NCBI RefSeq assembly: GCF_003991565.1
Contig: NZ_CP032819.1
Coordinates: 2,976,001-3,040,000 of the forward strand
Length of the DNA: 64,000 nucleotides
Source: Butyricimonas faecalis
GTDB taxonomy: Bacteria > Bacteroidota > Bacteroidia > Bacteroidales > Marinifilaceae
Reading direction: 5' to 3'
Under the pieces are notes generated by a model. That model made no database searches and had not been told where the DNA came from. It saw nothing but the letters and a program-made list of their open reading frames with translations. Below, piece by piece: positions 47,304 to 57,000 of the stretch. Numbering within the stretch: the stretch's first letter is position 1; each line of letters starts with the position of its first letter. Made by a program: the position numbers and the translations under genes.

Positions 47304-49637
47304 TTAATCAAAGATTTCATCCGAAGAGTCATAATCCGTCATTCCCTCTCTATCCGCATCTCCACAATCAAGCACATGGTTCACCCCGTTCGGCTTTTGA
47401 AAATCCCTTTGTGGAACGGCAAGGGATTTATCCGCGTAAACTTTCTGCATAAACAAAGCCCAAATTGGAAGTGCCATACTGGCTCCCTGTCCATTCGCCA
47501 AATTTTGGAAATGGATAGAACGGTCTTCCGCTCCGACCCAAACTCCTCCGGCAAGATCAGGTGTGATCCCGATAAACCAACCGTCAGAGTGGTTCTGCGT
47601 CGTTCCGGTCTTTCCCCCGATCTGATTTTTAAAACCATATCGGAAACGCAAACGACGTCCCGTTCCCTCATCCACAACTCCCTGCAACAGATTCGCCATC
47701 AAGAAAGCCGTGTTTTCAGTAATCACCTCTCGAGATTCCGGGTAGAAATTCGCCAGCACGTTACCATACTTGTCCTCTATTTTTGTCACCATCATGGGAG
47801 CATTGTACACCCCCTTGTTCGCGTATATCGAGAACGCTCCGACCATCTCTTTCACGGAAACCTCGGAAGAACCCAAGAAGATCGCGGGAACCGGGTCTAT
47901 AAAACTCGTGATACCCATTCGATGAGCCATTTGCACAACCGCCTCCGGGGTAAATTGTTTCAATACCCAGCCGGAAATATTATTTACCGAATTTGCCAAC
48001 CCCCATTTCAAAGTCACCATCTCACCTTCCCGTTTGTCCGTGGAATTACGAGGAGTCCAAGTCGTTCCATCAGGCAATACAAACGTCTGTTGCACGTTCA
48101 ATACCTGATCACAAGGTCCTAACCCTTCTTGCATGGCCAACGTATAAAGAATCGGCTTGATTGTAGAACCGATCTGCCGCTTCCCGGTACTCACCATATC
48201 ATACTGGAAATAACGATAATCCGGACCGCCCACGTATGCCTTGATCTTTCCTGAAGCAGGTTCCATCGCCATGAATCCCGCCCGGAAGAAAGACTTGTAA
48301 TGCTTCAATGAATCCAACGGACTCATCACGGTATCCCGTACTCCTTTCCACGTGAAAACAGACATCGGGATCGCTTTATCAAAAGATTTTTTTATCTCTT
48401 GGAAACTTTTACCTGCACTACTCATTGAACGGTAACGTTCAGTACGACGAATAGAAGTATTCAAAATATCATTGATTTCGGAAACCGTCAAATCATTCGA
48501 AAAAGGCGGATGAGCCTTTCTACTTCTCTCAGCCATAAACGCCGGCTGCAACGTTCCTCCCAGATGTTCTGTCACGGCCTCTTCCGCGTATTTCTGCATT
48601 CGGGAATCCAACGTCGTGTAAATCTTTAACCCGTCCGTGTAAATATTATAATGCGAACCGTCTGATTTCAGATTTTTGTTACACCATCCGTACAGCGGAT
48701 TCGTTTCCCAAGCCAAGGAATCTACTGCATACTGGTCCTTATTCCACTTGCTGTAATTCTTTTTAACCGGCTTGGATGCCGTCATGTATAATCGCAAATA
48801 CTCCCGAAAATAGGTTGCAATTCCTTCTTTATGATCCTCTTTATGGAAATCCAATCCCAAAGGCAAAACCTTCAACGAATCAAACTCCGCCTGTGAAATC
48901 TTGTCATATTTCAACATCTGTCCCAACACCACATTCCGGCGTCCCAACGTCTTATCAGGTCTCCGAACCGAGTTAAAAAGCGAAGGATTCTTGGCCATCC
49001 CCACCAACATGGCAGCCTGTTCCACTTTCAAAGAATCGGGTGTTGTCGAGAAATAAATATTAGCGGCAGAGTTAATACCGACGGCCAAATTCAAAAAGTC
49101 AAACTTATTGAGATACATCGTGATAATCTCTTCCTTCGTGTAGCTCTTCTCCAACTTCACCGCAATCACCCACTCGCGGAATTTACGCACGGCCAACTCC
49201 AAAAAGTTCTGGTTTGCCTCCCGCGGGAACAACATTTTCGCCAACTGTTGCGTGATCGTACTACCACCTCCGGCAGAAGAATTTCCGGTCAACATTCCCT
49301 GTGCTACCCGAAACAAACCTCGCACGTCAATACCGCTATGATCATAGAAACGTACGTCCTCCGTGGCAATCAACGCATCGATCACACTTTGAGGTATATC
49401 CTTGTAATCCATATATCGACGGTTTTCACTCCCCTCGAAATACTTTCCTAAAATCTTTCCATCCTCGGAATAAATCTCCGTGGCAAAATTATTGTTGGGG
49501 TTCTCCAACTCCTCGAATGTAGGCATAAAACCTAGTTTACCTGCCGAAACGAGGTAGAAAAAGAAAAACACTCCCGCAACAAAAACAATAAACAGCCCCC
49601 AAAAAATGGCAAAATCTTTCCAATATCTTTTAAACAT
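47304..49637 (-). CDS. mrcA: class A penicillin-binding protein 1A (bifunctional peptidoglycan synthase)
   Basis: A 777-residue inner-membrane enzyme polymerising and cross-linking peptidoglycan. A short cytoplasmic tail and one membrane helix (FAIFWGLFIVFVAGVFFFFY) precede the GT51 glycosyltransferase domain, with catalytic Glu in ATEDVRFYDHSGID and the GGSTITQQLAKMLFPR motif. The transpeptidase domain has SxxK in GSTIKPILYTLAM, SxN in SVNNISGW and KTGTTQN. The start is MFKRYWKDF at 49637; an ATG two codons earlier (49643) is equally possible. It lies upstream of radA on the same strand. Confidence 0.95.
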   Translation of the reverse strand: MFKRYWKDFAIFWGLFIVFVAGVFFFFYLVSAGKLGFMPTFEELENPNNNFATEIYSEDGKILGKYFEGSENRRYMDYKDIPQSVIDALIATEDVRFYDHSGIDVRGLFRVAQGMLTGNSSAGGGSTITQQLAKMLFPREANQNFLELAVRKFREWVIAVKLEKSYTKEEIITMYLNKFDFLNLAVGINSAANIYFSTTPDSLKVEQAAMLVGMAKNPSLFNSVRRPDKTLGRRNVVLGQMLKYDKISQAEFDSLKVLPLGLDFHKEDHKEGIATYFREYLRLYMTASKPVKKNYSKWNKDQYAVDSLAWETNPLYGWCNKNLKSDGSHYNIYTDGLKIYTTLDSRMQKYAEEAVTEHLGGTLQPAFMAERSRKAHPPFSNDLTVSEINDILNTSIRRTERYRSMSSAGKSFQEIKKSFDKAIPMSVFTWKGVRDTVMSPLDSLKHYKSFFRAGFMAMEPASGKIKAYVGGPDYRYFQYDMVSTGKRQIGSTIKPILYTLAMQEGLGPCDQVLNVQQTFVLPDGTTWTPRNSTDKREGEMVTLKWGLANSVNNISGWVLKQFTPEAVVQMAHRMGITSFIDPVPAIFLGSSEVSVKEMVGAFSIYANKGVYNAPMMVTKIEDKYGNVLANFYPESREVITENTAFLMANLLQGVVDEGTGRRLRFRYGFKNQIGGKTGTTQNHSDGWFIGITPDLAGGVWVGAEDRSIHFQNLANGQGASMALPIWALFMQKVYADKSLAVPQRDFQKPNGVNHVLDCGDADREGMTDYDSSDEIFD

Positions 49638-49670
49638 CTGCATTCTGTTGATTATAATTTATTACATATT

Positions 49671-51218
49671 TTATTCCACAATCCACTTCTCAATATTTCG
49701 AGTTTTGTTGTCAAAATTAATCCCGATCTTAAATAATTGCCGGGGATCCGCTTCAAACGGACGAGCATAATGTTTCTCCTCAATCTGTCGCAAAGCCTCT
49801 TCTGCTGTCCCTTCCAACTTAAATTCTATCACGTAAATATAACGATCCGTTTGCAACACCAAATCAACCCTTCCCTCCGACGTATGATACTCTACCTTCA
49901 CGTAAAAACCCACCAAACGGAAAACAATGAAAAGCACGTTCTGGTAATGTATCTCCAATTCTCGTATTAATTCGTAAGGCGTATCGGCAAAAAAACTTTG
50001 CAAACGACGTAAGAAAGCATCCGGTTTACCGGATTCAATCTCTTGAGTAAACTGCTGTATCTCGAAAGGTGATTCGACTTTGTTCACTCTCGTGTAAAAA
50101 GGCATCAAAAATTTGATAAAACCTTCCTCCACTTCCCGGTTAGGGAAACCTAGAGTATAATTTTCAAAACGGGAATCATAATCTTTTATCGTAAGATACC
50201 CACTCTGATATATCACTGGAATCGGACTTTCGTCTGCATAAATACTGTTCAACACATCTGAATTAGTCTCCTCGCGAGCCATCTGTTCAAGGTTATAATG
50301 GTTCCGTTTCAGTAAATCAACCAGATAAGTCGGAGTACCTGTTTCAAACCAGTAACTACCGAATTTCATTTTGTCAAACGTGTTCAACACGCTGAACGGA
50401 TTATAAATTCCCTCGGAGTTTTCCACAAAATGATACCCGTCGTATGACTCTTTTAGTCGATCACACGTTTCCTGATATGTCATTTTTTGGGCAGAAGCCA
50501 ATTCACGCAAATCAGCCTCGAAATAACGATGAATTTCTTCCCCGGTCATCCCGCACAAAGCAACATAACGGTTATCCATGGATATATCATTCAAATTATT
50601 AAGGTCACTAAATACACTAACTTTCCCAAACTTAGTAACCCCTGTCAACAAGGCAAACTTAATATCCCCATCCATGGTTTTCAAAACCCCATAAAACGGT
50701 TTTAACGTATTACGAAACTCCTGTTGCAACTCCTCGTTATTAATTGCCTGCAACATCGGCTTATCATACTCATCAACAAGAATCACCACCCGTTGTCCTG
50801 TTTGCTCGTGAGCTCGGCGAATAACCCCAGCGAATCGCAACGGAAACGAGACTTCCGAGGTTTCCCGTCCGTACACATTTTCCCATCGGGTCAAATTATC
50901 ATTGAGAATATTCCCCAAACTCTCCATCGAATCATATTTCTCAATATTTAAATCAAGATGGAAAATAGGATGTTGTACCCACTCCTTCTCCAATTCTTCC
51001 ATGGCAAGTCCTTGAAATAGCTCTCGTTTTCCTTGGAAATAAGCTTCAAGCGTCGAGATTAGTAAACTCTTCCCGAAGCGACGCGGACGACTTAAAAAGT
51101 AATAACTTCCCCTCTTGACTAAACGATAAATCAATTCCGTCTTGTCAACATATAAGTAACCACTTTTACGCAATTTCTCGAAATTTTGAATACCGATAGG
51201 ATACAATGTGTTACTCAT
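49671..51218 (-). CDS. AAA-ATPase-like / DUF1703 protein with PD-(D/E)XK nuclease-like C-terminus
   Basis: A 515-residue protein. The start at 51218 (MSNTLYPIGIQNFEKLRKSG) is chosen because the upstream in-frame TTG is part of the -7 box. The N-terminal AAA-ATPase-like domain (PF09820 type) has the P-loop RPRRFGKSLL and Walker B VVILVDEYDKP. After LLTGVTKFGKVSVFSDLNNL the middle is helical. The C-terminal PD-(D/E)XK-like domain shows GRVDLVLQTDRYIYVIEFKLE, with Asp and ExK as expected active-site residues. Such genes are multiplied in Bacteroidales genomes and their function is unsettled. A nuclease or addiction-like role is inference. Confidence 0.9.
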   Translation of the reverse strand: MSNTLYPIGIQNFEKLRKSGYLYVDKTELIYRLVKRGSYYFLSRPRRFGKSLLISTLEAYFQGKRELFQGLAMEELEKEWVQHPIFHLDLNIEKYDSMESLGNILNDNLTRWENVYGRETSEVSFPLRFAGVIRRAHEQTGQRVVILVDEYDKPMLQAINNEELQQEFRNTLKPFYGVLKTMDGDIKFALLTGVTKFGKVSVFSDLNNLNDISMDNRYVALCGMTGEEIHRYFEADLRELASAQKMTYQETCDRLKESYDGYHFVENSEGIYNPFSVLNTFDKMKFGSYWFETGTPTYLVDLLKRNHYNLEQMAREETNSDVLNSIYADESPIPVIYQSGYLTIKDYDSRFENYTLGFPNREVEEGFIKFLMPFYTRVNKVESPFEIQQFTQEIESGKPDAFLRRLQSFFADTPYELIRELEIHYQNVLFIVFRLVGFYVKVEYHTSEGRVDLVLQTDRYIYVIEFKLEGTAEEALRQIEEKHYARPFEADPRQLFKIGINFDNKTRNIEKWIVE

Positions 51219-51236
51219 TTTTCTTGTATTAGAATA

Positions 51237-51244
51237 CAAAGTTA
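51237..51244 (-). promoter_or_regulatory. -7 box of the DUF1703 gene
   Basis: The minus strand reads TAACTTTG, a perfect TAnnTTTG, 19 nt before the ATG at 51218. It contains the TTG that would otherwise serve as an upstream start. Confidence 0.6.
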
Positions 51245-51323
51245 GAAAATAAATTTCAGAAGCTCAACACGTGCATCCACAATATAGAAACCGCAGACTC
51301 AACTTCCACAAAAATGATCATGC

Positions 51324-51731
51324 TTACTCTAACACCTCTATTTTCACTTTTACATCATTAACAGTGCATCCATCCGTCTTGAATTCTATGATCATCCCGG
51401 TATGAGTCCACATGGTCTGGAAATCCCGATCTTTCAGTTCTCCTGCTTTTAAAGGAAACGAACGACGGGAACGAATCCCGCTAGTTTCACCGTCCTCTCT
51501 TATCGTCAAAATAGCATCACAATCCAAGGTACCTTTCACCGTGATATGCAACCTTTGAGGTGTTTCTGTTTTCGTGTTATAGACAAAAGTGGCTAATTGC
51601 TTATTATTAATAGTAAACGTCTGTTCTTCAACAACTCCACCGGATGATTGCATCCACACGACAATCCCCAATATCAACATGATTAAAACCGCAAAAACAT
51701 ATAGAATTCTTTTCAATTTCTTACTCTTCAT
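51324..51731 (-). CDS. small membrane-anchored protein of unknown function
   Basis: A 135-residue protein with a positively charged N-terminus (MKSKKLKR), one membrane segment (ILYVFAVLIMLILGIVVW) and a periplasmic beta-rich domain of about 100 residues (QRLHITVKGTLDCDAILTIR). I do not recognise the family. It has its own -7 box upstream, ends about 85 nt before the DUF1703 promoter, and appears to be transcribed alone. Confidence 0.7.
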   Translation of the reverse strand: MKSKKLKRILYVFAVLIMLILGIVVWMQSSGGVVEEQTFTINNKQLATFVYNTKTETPQRLHITVKGTLDCDAILTIREDGETSGIRSRRSFPLKAGELKDRDFQTMWTHTGMIIEFKTDGCTVNDVKVKIEVLE

Positions 51732-51761
51732 AGATATCTATTTTTGTAATAATGATTACTA

Positions 51762-51769
51762 CAAAACTA
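51762..51769 (-). promoter_or_regulatory. -7 box of the small membrane protein gene
   Basis: The minus strand reads TAGTTTTG, a perfect TAnnTTTG, 30 nt before the ATG at 51731. Confidence 0.5.
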
Positions 51770-51811
51770 GCTATTTAAGGCCAAATACCCAAAAAATAAT
51801 TATTACATCAC

Positions 51812-51839
51812 AAAACTGCAAGTTGTAACTTGCAGTTTT
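51812..51839. terminator. symmetrical hairpin between two minus-strand genes
   Basis: A 13-bp perfect inverted repeat, AAAACTGCAAGTT / AACTTGCAGTTTT, with a 2-nt loop. Run-off T tracts exist on both sides. It may be a second terminator behind carB, or shield the next promoter. Confidence 0.6.
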
Positions 51840-51874
51840 ATTCAATTATTGCTGGTTACATTCTGCAAAATATA

Positions 51875-51904
51875 AAAAACTGCTGAATTAATCCAGCAGT
51901 TTTT
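51875..51904 (-). terminator. carB intrinsic terminator
   Basis: An 11-bp perfect stem AAAAACTGCTG / CAGCAGTTTTT with an 8-nt loop begins 14 nt after the carB stop. Read on the minus strand it ends in a run of Ts. Confidence 0.8.
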
Positions 51905-51917
51905 AGCTTTTATCTTC

Positions 51918-54900
51918 CTAGTATTCATCCCAACTCTTAATCGCTATCTCGGCAGGATCGACCTTGCAAATAGCATAGATAAAGGCACTGGCCAAACGGG
52001 CATTCGTGATCAACGGGATGTTGTAATCCACGGCAGCGCGACGAATTTTATAACCGTTATCCAGCTCCCGTTTCGTGTGATTTTTCGGAATATTGATAAC
52101 CAGGTCTATCTTCCGGTCATGCAAATATTCCATGATATTCGGCTCCTTATCTTCATCCGGCCAGTAAAGAATTTGTGTATCAATTCCATTCTCTTTAAAA
52201 AATTTAGCCGTTCCTGCCGTACTATAAATAGTATATCCTTTTTCTATCAGCATCCGGGTAGAGTTCAGCAACTCCACTTTGGAGCGGGTCGGACCGGAAG
52301 AGATCAGGATATCCTTCTTCGGAATACGATGCCCGACAGAAAGCATACTTTTCAATATTGCCTCGTAATAATTCTCCCCGATACAGCCGACTTCTCCCGT
52401 GGATGCCATATCCACACCCAACACGGGATCGGCTTTCAAAAGCCGGGCAAAGGAGAACTGTGAAGCCTTCACTCCCACGTAATCCAAATCGAATACCGAT
52501 TTATTCAAGGTTTCCACCTTCTCTCCCAACATGATCCGGGTGGCCATATCGATAAAGTTATATTTCAGTACTTTCGACACGAAGGGAAAACTCCTCGACG
52601 CTCGCAAATTACACTCGATGACCTTGATATCATTGTCCTTTGCCAAAAACTGCATATTGAACGGACCGGATATGTTCAGTTCTTTAGCGATAGAGCGGGC
52701 AATCTTTTTGATTCGACGGATTGTCTCCACGTAAAGTTTCTGTGCCGGGAAAACGATGGTCGCATCACCGGAATGTACGCCGGCAAATTCAACATGTTCA
52801 CTGATAGCATAAGCCTTCACCTCGCCCTCCTGTGCTACGGCATCAATTTCCACCTCTTTCGCTTGTTCGATAAACTCGGATACCACGACAGGATGATCTT
52901 TCGACACCTCTGCCGCCAACTCCAAGAAATGCAATAATTCATCCTTATTCGACACCACGTTCATAGCAGCCCCGGAAAGCACGTAAGAAGGACGAATCAA
53001 CACGGGGAAACCCACTTTATCCACGAAATGATAAATGTCCTCTATACTCGTTAATTCGCTCCATCGAGGCTGGTCGATACCCAATTCGTCACACATGGTT
53101 GAGAATTTCTGACGGTCCTCCGCCCGATCAATGGATTCGGGAGAAGTTCCCAGAATATTCACATGCTGACCATACAATCGCATAGCCAAATTATTCGGAA
53201 TCTGACCACCCGTGGAAACAATCACCCCTTTCGGTTCTTCCAATTCGACAATATCCATCACCCGCTCAAATGACAACTCGTCAAAATAGAGACGATCACA
53301 AGTATCGTAATCCGTGCTGACAGTCTCCGGGTTATAGTTAATCATCACCGAACGATACCCGGCTTTCCGAATCGTATTCAAAGCGCTCACACCACACCAA
53401 TCAAATTCCACGCTACTACCGATACGATAAGCCCCGGAGCCCAACACAATCACGGAGCGTTTGTCATGCTCGTATTTCACGTCATTTTCTGTTCCATTGT
53501 AAGTGATATACAGGTAATTTGTCATTGCCGGATACTCACCTGCCAGCGTGTCAATCTGTTTCACGCAGGGTAATATGCCCAATTTCTTCCTGTATTCACG
53601 AACTCTCAACATTTTCTCGTGATGGGATAACGAGGTATTTTTCACGGTCAACCGCCCGATCTGGAAATCAGAGAAACCATATTGCTTTGCCTTTCTCAAC
53701 AAGCATTCGCTAATGTCTGTTTCCTTATCAAACTTGCTTAATTCCTCCTTCAGCAAGTGAATGTTTTCCAAACGTTGCAAAAACCAATGATCGATTTTTG
53801 TCAATTCATGAATTTTCTCCACGCTATATCCCTTGTCAAAAGCCCCGGCAATAGCAAATATCCGTGAATCTGTCGGGTTCACCAACTCTTCATCAATATC
53901 TTTCGTTTTCAGTACATTACCGACAAAACCATGCATTCCCTGCCCGATCATCCGGATGCCTTTTTGGATTGCCTCTTCGAAAGATCGCCCGATAGCCATG
54001 ATTTCTCCCACGCTCTTCATGGAAGAACCGATCACTTTGGAAACTCCCTCGAATTTATTCAAATCCCAACGAGGTATTTTACAAACCACGTAATCCAACG
54101 CGGGCTCAAAACAGGCCGTGGTGACTTTAGTTACCGAGTTTTTAATTTCGTGTAACCCGTATCCCATTCCCAATTTTGCAGCAACAAAGGCCAAAGGATA
54201 CCCGGTTGCCTTGGATGCCAAAGCACTAGACCGCGAAAGACGAGCATTCACCTCTATCACCCGGTAATCTTCCGAATTCGGGTCCAGGGCATATTGCACG
54301 TTACATTCACCCACGATGCCTATATGCCGGATTATTTTTATAGCTATCGATCTCAATTTATGGTATTCGCTATTACTTAAAGTCTGCGATGGAGCCACCA
54401 CGATACTCTCTCCGGTATGAATACCCAGCGGATCGAAGTTTTCCATGTTACAAACCGTGATACAGTTATCGTATTTATCACGCACCACTTCATATTCTAC
54501 TTCTTTCCATCCTTTCAAAGATTCCTCTATCAAAACCTGAGGAGAATAAGAAAAGGCACTGGCAGCCAATCGTTCTAATTCCTCCTTGTTGGAACAAAAA
54601 CCGGAACCTAATCCCCCTAGCGTGTAAGCAGCCCGGACAATTATCGGAAAACCTAGTTTATCCACAGCGGCAAATGCTTCTTCCATGTTGCTGGCAGCAA
54701 TACTCCTAGGTGTTTTCACGTTAATTTCCGCTAGTTTTCCGGCAAAGATTTCCCGATCTTCCGTGTCTATAATGGCTTGCACGGGTGTTCCAAGTACTTG
54801 CACGTTATATTTTTCCAAAACACCCGATTTATAAAGAGCTACCCCACAATTCAATGCAGTCTGTCCCCCGAAAGAGAGAAGAATACCATCCGGACGTTCC

Positions 54901-55127
54901 TTTTCAATCACTTGTTCCACAAATTCCGGAGTCACGGGTAAATAATATATCTTGTCGGCCACTCCTTCCGATGTCTGCACCGTGGCTATATTCGGATTTA
55001 TCAACACGCTGTAAATCCCTTCCTCCCGAAGTGCTTTCAAAGCCTGCGATCCGGAATAATCAAACTCTCCGGCTTCACCAATCTTCAACGCTCCCGATCC
55101 TAGAAGCAATACTTTTGTTATGTTCAT
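51918..55127 (-). CDS. carB: carbamoyl-phosphate synthase large subunit
   Basis: A 1069-residue subunit making carbamoyl phosphate from bicarbonate, ammonia and two ATP for arginine and pyrimidine synthesis. The start at 55127 (MNITKVLLLGSGALKIGEAG) is the conserved N-terminus; the frame runs on to 55157 only through the gap after carA. Two ATP-grasp halves are clear: first PIIVRAAYTLGGLGSG, second with VIVLGSGAYRIGSSVEFD and PVLIRPSYVLSGAAM. The C-terminal MGS-like allosteric domain begins DILISSGPTRSKVELLNS. It is encoded 30 nt after carA and ends in a good terminator. Confidence 0.97.
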   Translation of the reverse strand: MNITKVLLLGSGALKIGEAGEFDYSGSQALKALREEGIYSVLINPNIATVQTSEGVADKIYYLPVTPEFVEQVIEKERPDGILLSFGGQTALNCGVALYKSGVLEKYNVQVLGTPVQAIIDTEDREIFAGKLAEINVKTPRSIAASNMEEAFAAVDKLGFPIIVRAAYTLGGLGSGFCSNKEELERLAASAFSYSPQVLIEESLKGWKEVEYEVVRDKYDNCITVCNMENFDPLGIHTGESIVVAPSQTLSNSEYHKLRSIAIKIIRHIGIVGECNVQYALDPNSEDYRVIEVNARLSRSSALASKATGYPLAFVAAKLGMGYGLHEIKNSVTKVTTACFEPALDYVVCKIPRWDLNKFEGVSKVIGSSMKSVGEIMAIGRSFEEAIQKGIRMIGQGMHGFVGNVLKTKDIDEELVNPTDSRIFAIAGAFDKGYSVEKIHELTKIDHWFLQRLENIHLLKEELSKFDKETDISECLLRKAKQYGFSDFQIGRLTVKNTSLSHHEKMLRVREYRKKLGILPCVKQIDTLAGEYPAMTNYLYITYNGTENDVKYEHDKRSVIVLGSGAYRIGSSVEFDWCGVSALNTIRKAGYRSVMINYNPETVSTDYDTCDRLYFDELSFERVMDIVELEEPKGVIVSTGGQIPNNLAMRLYGQHVNILGTSPESIDRAEDRQKFSTMCDELGIDQPRWSELTSIEDIYHFVDKVGFPVLIRPSYVLSGAAMNVVSNKDELLHFLELAAEVSKDHPVVVSEFIEQAKEVEIDAVAQEGEVKAYAISEHVEFAGVHSGDATIVFPAQKLYVETIRRIKKIARSIAKELNISGPFNMQFLAKDNDIKVIECNLRASRSFPFVSKVLKYNFIDMATRIMLGEKVETLNKSVFDLDYVGVKASQFSFARLLKADPVLGVDMASTGEVGCIGENYYEAILKSMLSVGHRIPKKDILISSGPTRSKVELLNSTRMLIEKGYTIYSTAGTAKFFKENGIDTQILYWPDEDKEPNIMEYLHDRKIDLVINIPKNHTKRELDNGYKIRRAAVDYNIPLITNARLASAFIYAICKVDPAEIAIKSWDEY

Positions 55128-55157
55128 TCTAATTTTCAATTTTGTTTCAATTTTCAA

Positions 55158-56240
55158 TTACTTTTTTGATGCTTCCATTGCCTTAATAAAATCATCAAAA
55201 AGGAACTCCGTATCCACGGGACCACTCGATGCTTCCGGGTGAAATTGAGCCGAGAAAAAAGGTTTTTTCTTGTGCCGAATACCCTCGTTCGTGCCATCAT
55301 TCACGTTTACAAATAGCGGTTCCCAATCTGACGGAAGTGTTGTTTCATCTATCGCGAATCCATGATTCTGAGAAGTTATATAACAACGAGTTCCGCCGGG
55401 ATTCATCACCGGCTGATTGTGACTTCGATGACCGTATTTCAATTTATAGGTGGAAGCTCCGGCAGCCCGTGCCATGAGTTGATTTCCCAAACAAATACCC
55501 ATGATAGGGGTATTACCTTTCAGCGCTTTCCGAATATGCTCTATAGTTTCCTCGCAACGAGCGGGATCTCCCGGACCGTTCGAAAGAAAGATTCCATCAA
55601 ATTTCTCCTTCGTGAAATCATAATTCCATGGAACTCGTTTTACGGTAACATCCCGCTTTAACAAGCAGCGTAGTATATTATTTTTTACCCCACAATCCAC
55701 CAGAACCACTTTATACTTTCCGTTCCCGTATTCCATGATCTTTTTCGTGGAAACCTCGGCAACAATATTATCTTTATTGGGATCATAAAAAGGTACCTCC
55801 TCATCGTCAAACAGTATCTTACCCAACATCGCTCCATGATCTCTCAGTTTTTGGGTTAATGCCCGCGTATCAATACCAAAAAGCCCCGGAATCTGTTGTT
55901 CTTTTAACCAATCTCCGAGACTTTTTTGTGAATTCCAATGACTATACCGGGAAGAGTAATCCGAAATGACCAAAGCCTTACAATGAATCTTATCCGACTC
56001 GAAGAACTTGGATATCCCATCTCGCTCGTCATCAACCGGGACCCCGTAATTTCCAATCATGGGATAAGTCGGAACCAGAATTTGTCCTTTATAAGAAGGA
56101 TCTGTCAAACTTTCCGGGTAACCGGTCATTGCCGTATAAAAAACAACTTCCCCGGACACCGATTTCTCGTAACCAAAGGAAGTTCCCTCATAAACTGTCC
56201 CGTCTTCTAAAACTAGACGGGCTTTCTTTAATTCATGCAT
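55158..56240 (-). CDS. carA: carbamoyl-phosphate synthase small subunit
   Basis: A 360-residue glutamine amidotransferase subunit supplying ammonia to CarB. The N-terminal CPSase domain starts ARLVLEDGTVYEGTSFGYE. The GATase class-1 domain has the nucleophile Cys in GICLGNQLMARAAG and the His/Glu pair in SAQFHPEASSGP. The first gene of the carAB operon, it is divergent from argR, and its promoter faces the argR promoter across a 196-bp AT-rich gap. Confidence 0.97.
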   Translation of the reverse strand: MHELKKARLVLEDGTVYEGTSFGYEKSVSGEVVFYTAMTGYPESLTDPSYKGQILVPTYPMIGNYGVPVDDERDGISKFFESDKIHCKALVISDYSSRYSHWNSQKSLGDWLKEQQIPGLFGIDTRALTQKLRDHGAMLGKILFDDEEVPFYDPNKDNIVAEVSTKKIMEYGNGKYKVVLVDCGVKNNILRCLLKRDVTVKRVPWNYDFTKEKFDGIFLSNGPGDPARCEETIEHIRKALKGNTPIMGICLGNQLMARAAGASTYKLKYGHRSHNQPVMNPGGTRCYITSQNHGFAIDETTLPSDWEPLFVNVNDGTNEGIRHKKKPFFSAQFHPEASSGPVDTEFLFDDFIKAMEASKK

Positions 56241-56277
56241 ATTTATTCAATCAATCAACTATAAATTAAATTTTATG

Positions 56278-56307
56278 CAAAAATATGACGAATATATGAA
56301 TTTGCAA
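56278..56307 (-). promoter_or_regulatory. carAB promoter
   Basis: On the minus strand TTG (56305-56307) is followed after 19 nt by TATTTTTG (56278-56285), an exact -33/-7 match, 38 nt before carA. The surrounding sequence has several TGAAT/ATTCA-like half-sites (around 56295-56335) that could be arginine-repressor contacts. Confidence 0.6.
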
Positions 56308-56384
56308 AGCATATTTATGAAAATAAATATTTTTAAGATTACAATCCCGGAATACCTTCTCTTTCTTTATTTTATTTCATCGTA

Positions 56385-56414
56385 TTGAATATAAAACAAA
56401 TTTCCCTAACTTTG
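56385..56414 (+). promoter_or_regulatory. argR promoter
   Basis: TTG at 56385-56387, 19-nt spacer, TAACTTTG at 56407-56414: an exact -33/-7 match, 23 nt before the ATG. The -33 box lies in TATTGAATATAAA, which carries an ARG-box-like TGAAT half-site, so autoregulation is plausible. Confidence 0.65.
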
Positions 56415-56436
56415 TGAGGCGTAATAATAAACACCT

Positions 56437-56916
56437 ATGAGAAATAAAACGAAACGCCTGTTGGCCATTCGAAAGCTTATTGAGAATGAACAGATCTGCT
56501 CGCAGGAAGAATTATTATTCAGACTGAAAGAGTTAAACGTGGAAGCAACACAAAGTACGTTATCACGCGATCTTAAATTCATGAGAGTAGCTAAAATACC
56601 TCATAAAGATAAAGGTTACATATATATTATCCCGGACAGCATCCAGAATGAACAAACCGACGAAAAAGCCTCTGCTATCGTGACAGACTCCATTTCAAGC
56701 ATCGATTTTTCAGGGAATATTGCCGTGATGAAAACTCTTCCCGGGTATGCCAAAGCAGTGACCGTTCTGATTGATAATGAGAACTATTTTGAAGTACTGG
56801 GAACTATCGGTGGAGACGATACGGTTCTGATTGTCATGCGGGAAGGCGTTACCCATAACGAATTGCTGGATGCTCTATCGTCTATACACGTTAATATTCA
56901 TTCACTATTTAAATAA
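56437..56916 (+). CDS. argR: arginine repressor
   Basis: A 159-residue arginine-responsive regulator, normal length. The N-terminal winged helix covers about residues 5-70 (ICSQEELLFRLKELNVEATQ, STLSRDLKFMRVAKIP). The C-terminal hexamerisation and arginine-binding domain shows MKTLPGYAKAVTVLIDN and GTIGGDDTVLIVMR, where the GDDT motif contacts arginine. Its divergent position next to carA implies control of carbamoyl-phosphate supply and probably of itself. Confidence 0.95.
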   Translation: MRNKTKRLLAIRKLIENEQICSQEELLFRLKELNVEATQSTLSRDLKFMRVAKIPHKDKGYIYIIPDSIQNEQTDEKASAIVTDSISSIDFSGNIAVMKTLPGYAKAVTVLIDNENYFEVLGTIGGDDTVLIVMREGVTHNELLDALSSIHVNIHSLFK

Positions 56917-56942
56917 TCATTTTGAATTTTCAACTTTCAATT

Positions 56943-56974
56943 TTGCATTATATCGAAAATAGTTTGTAAACTTG
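56943..56974 (+). promoter_or_regulatory. panC-panD-rfaE2 promoter
   Basis: TTG at 56943-56945 and TAAACTTG at 56967-56974 (one mismatch to TAnnTTTG), separated by 21 nt. The -7 box is 26 nt before the panC ATG. Confidence 0.5.
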
Positions 56975-57000
56975 CACCCCGTATTTTCAAGAATATAAGC

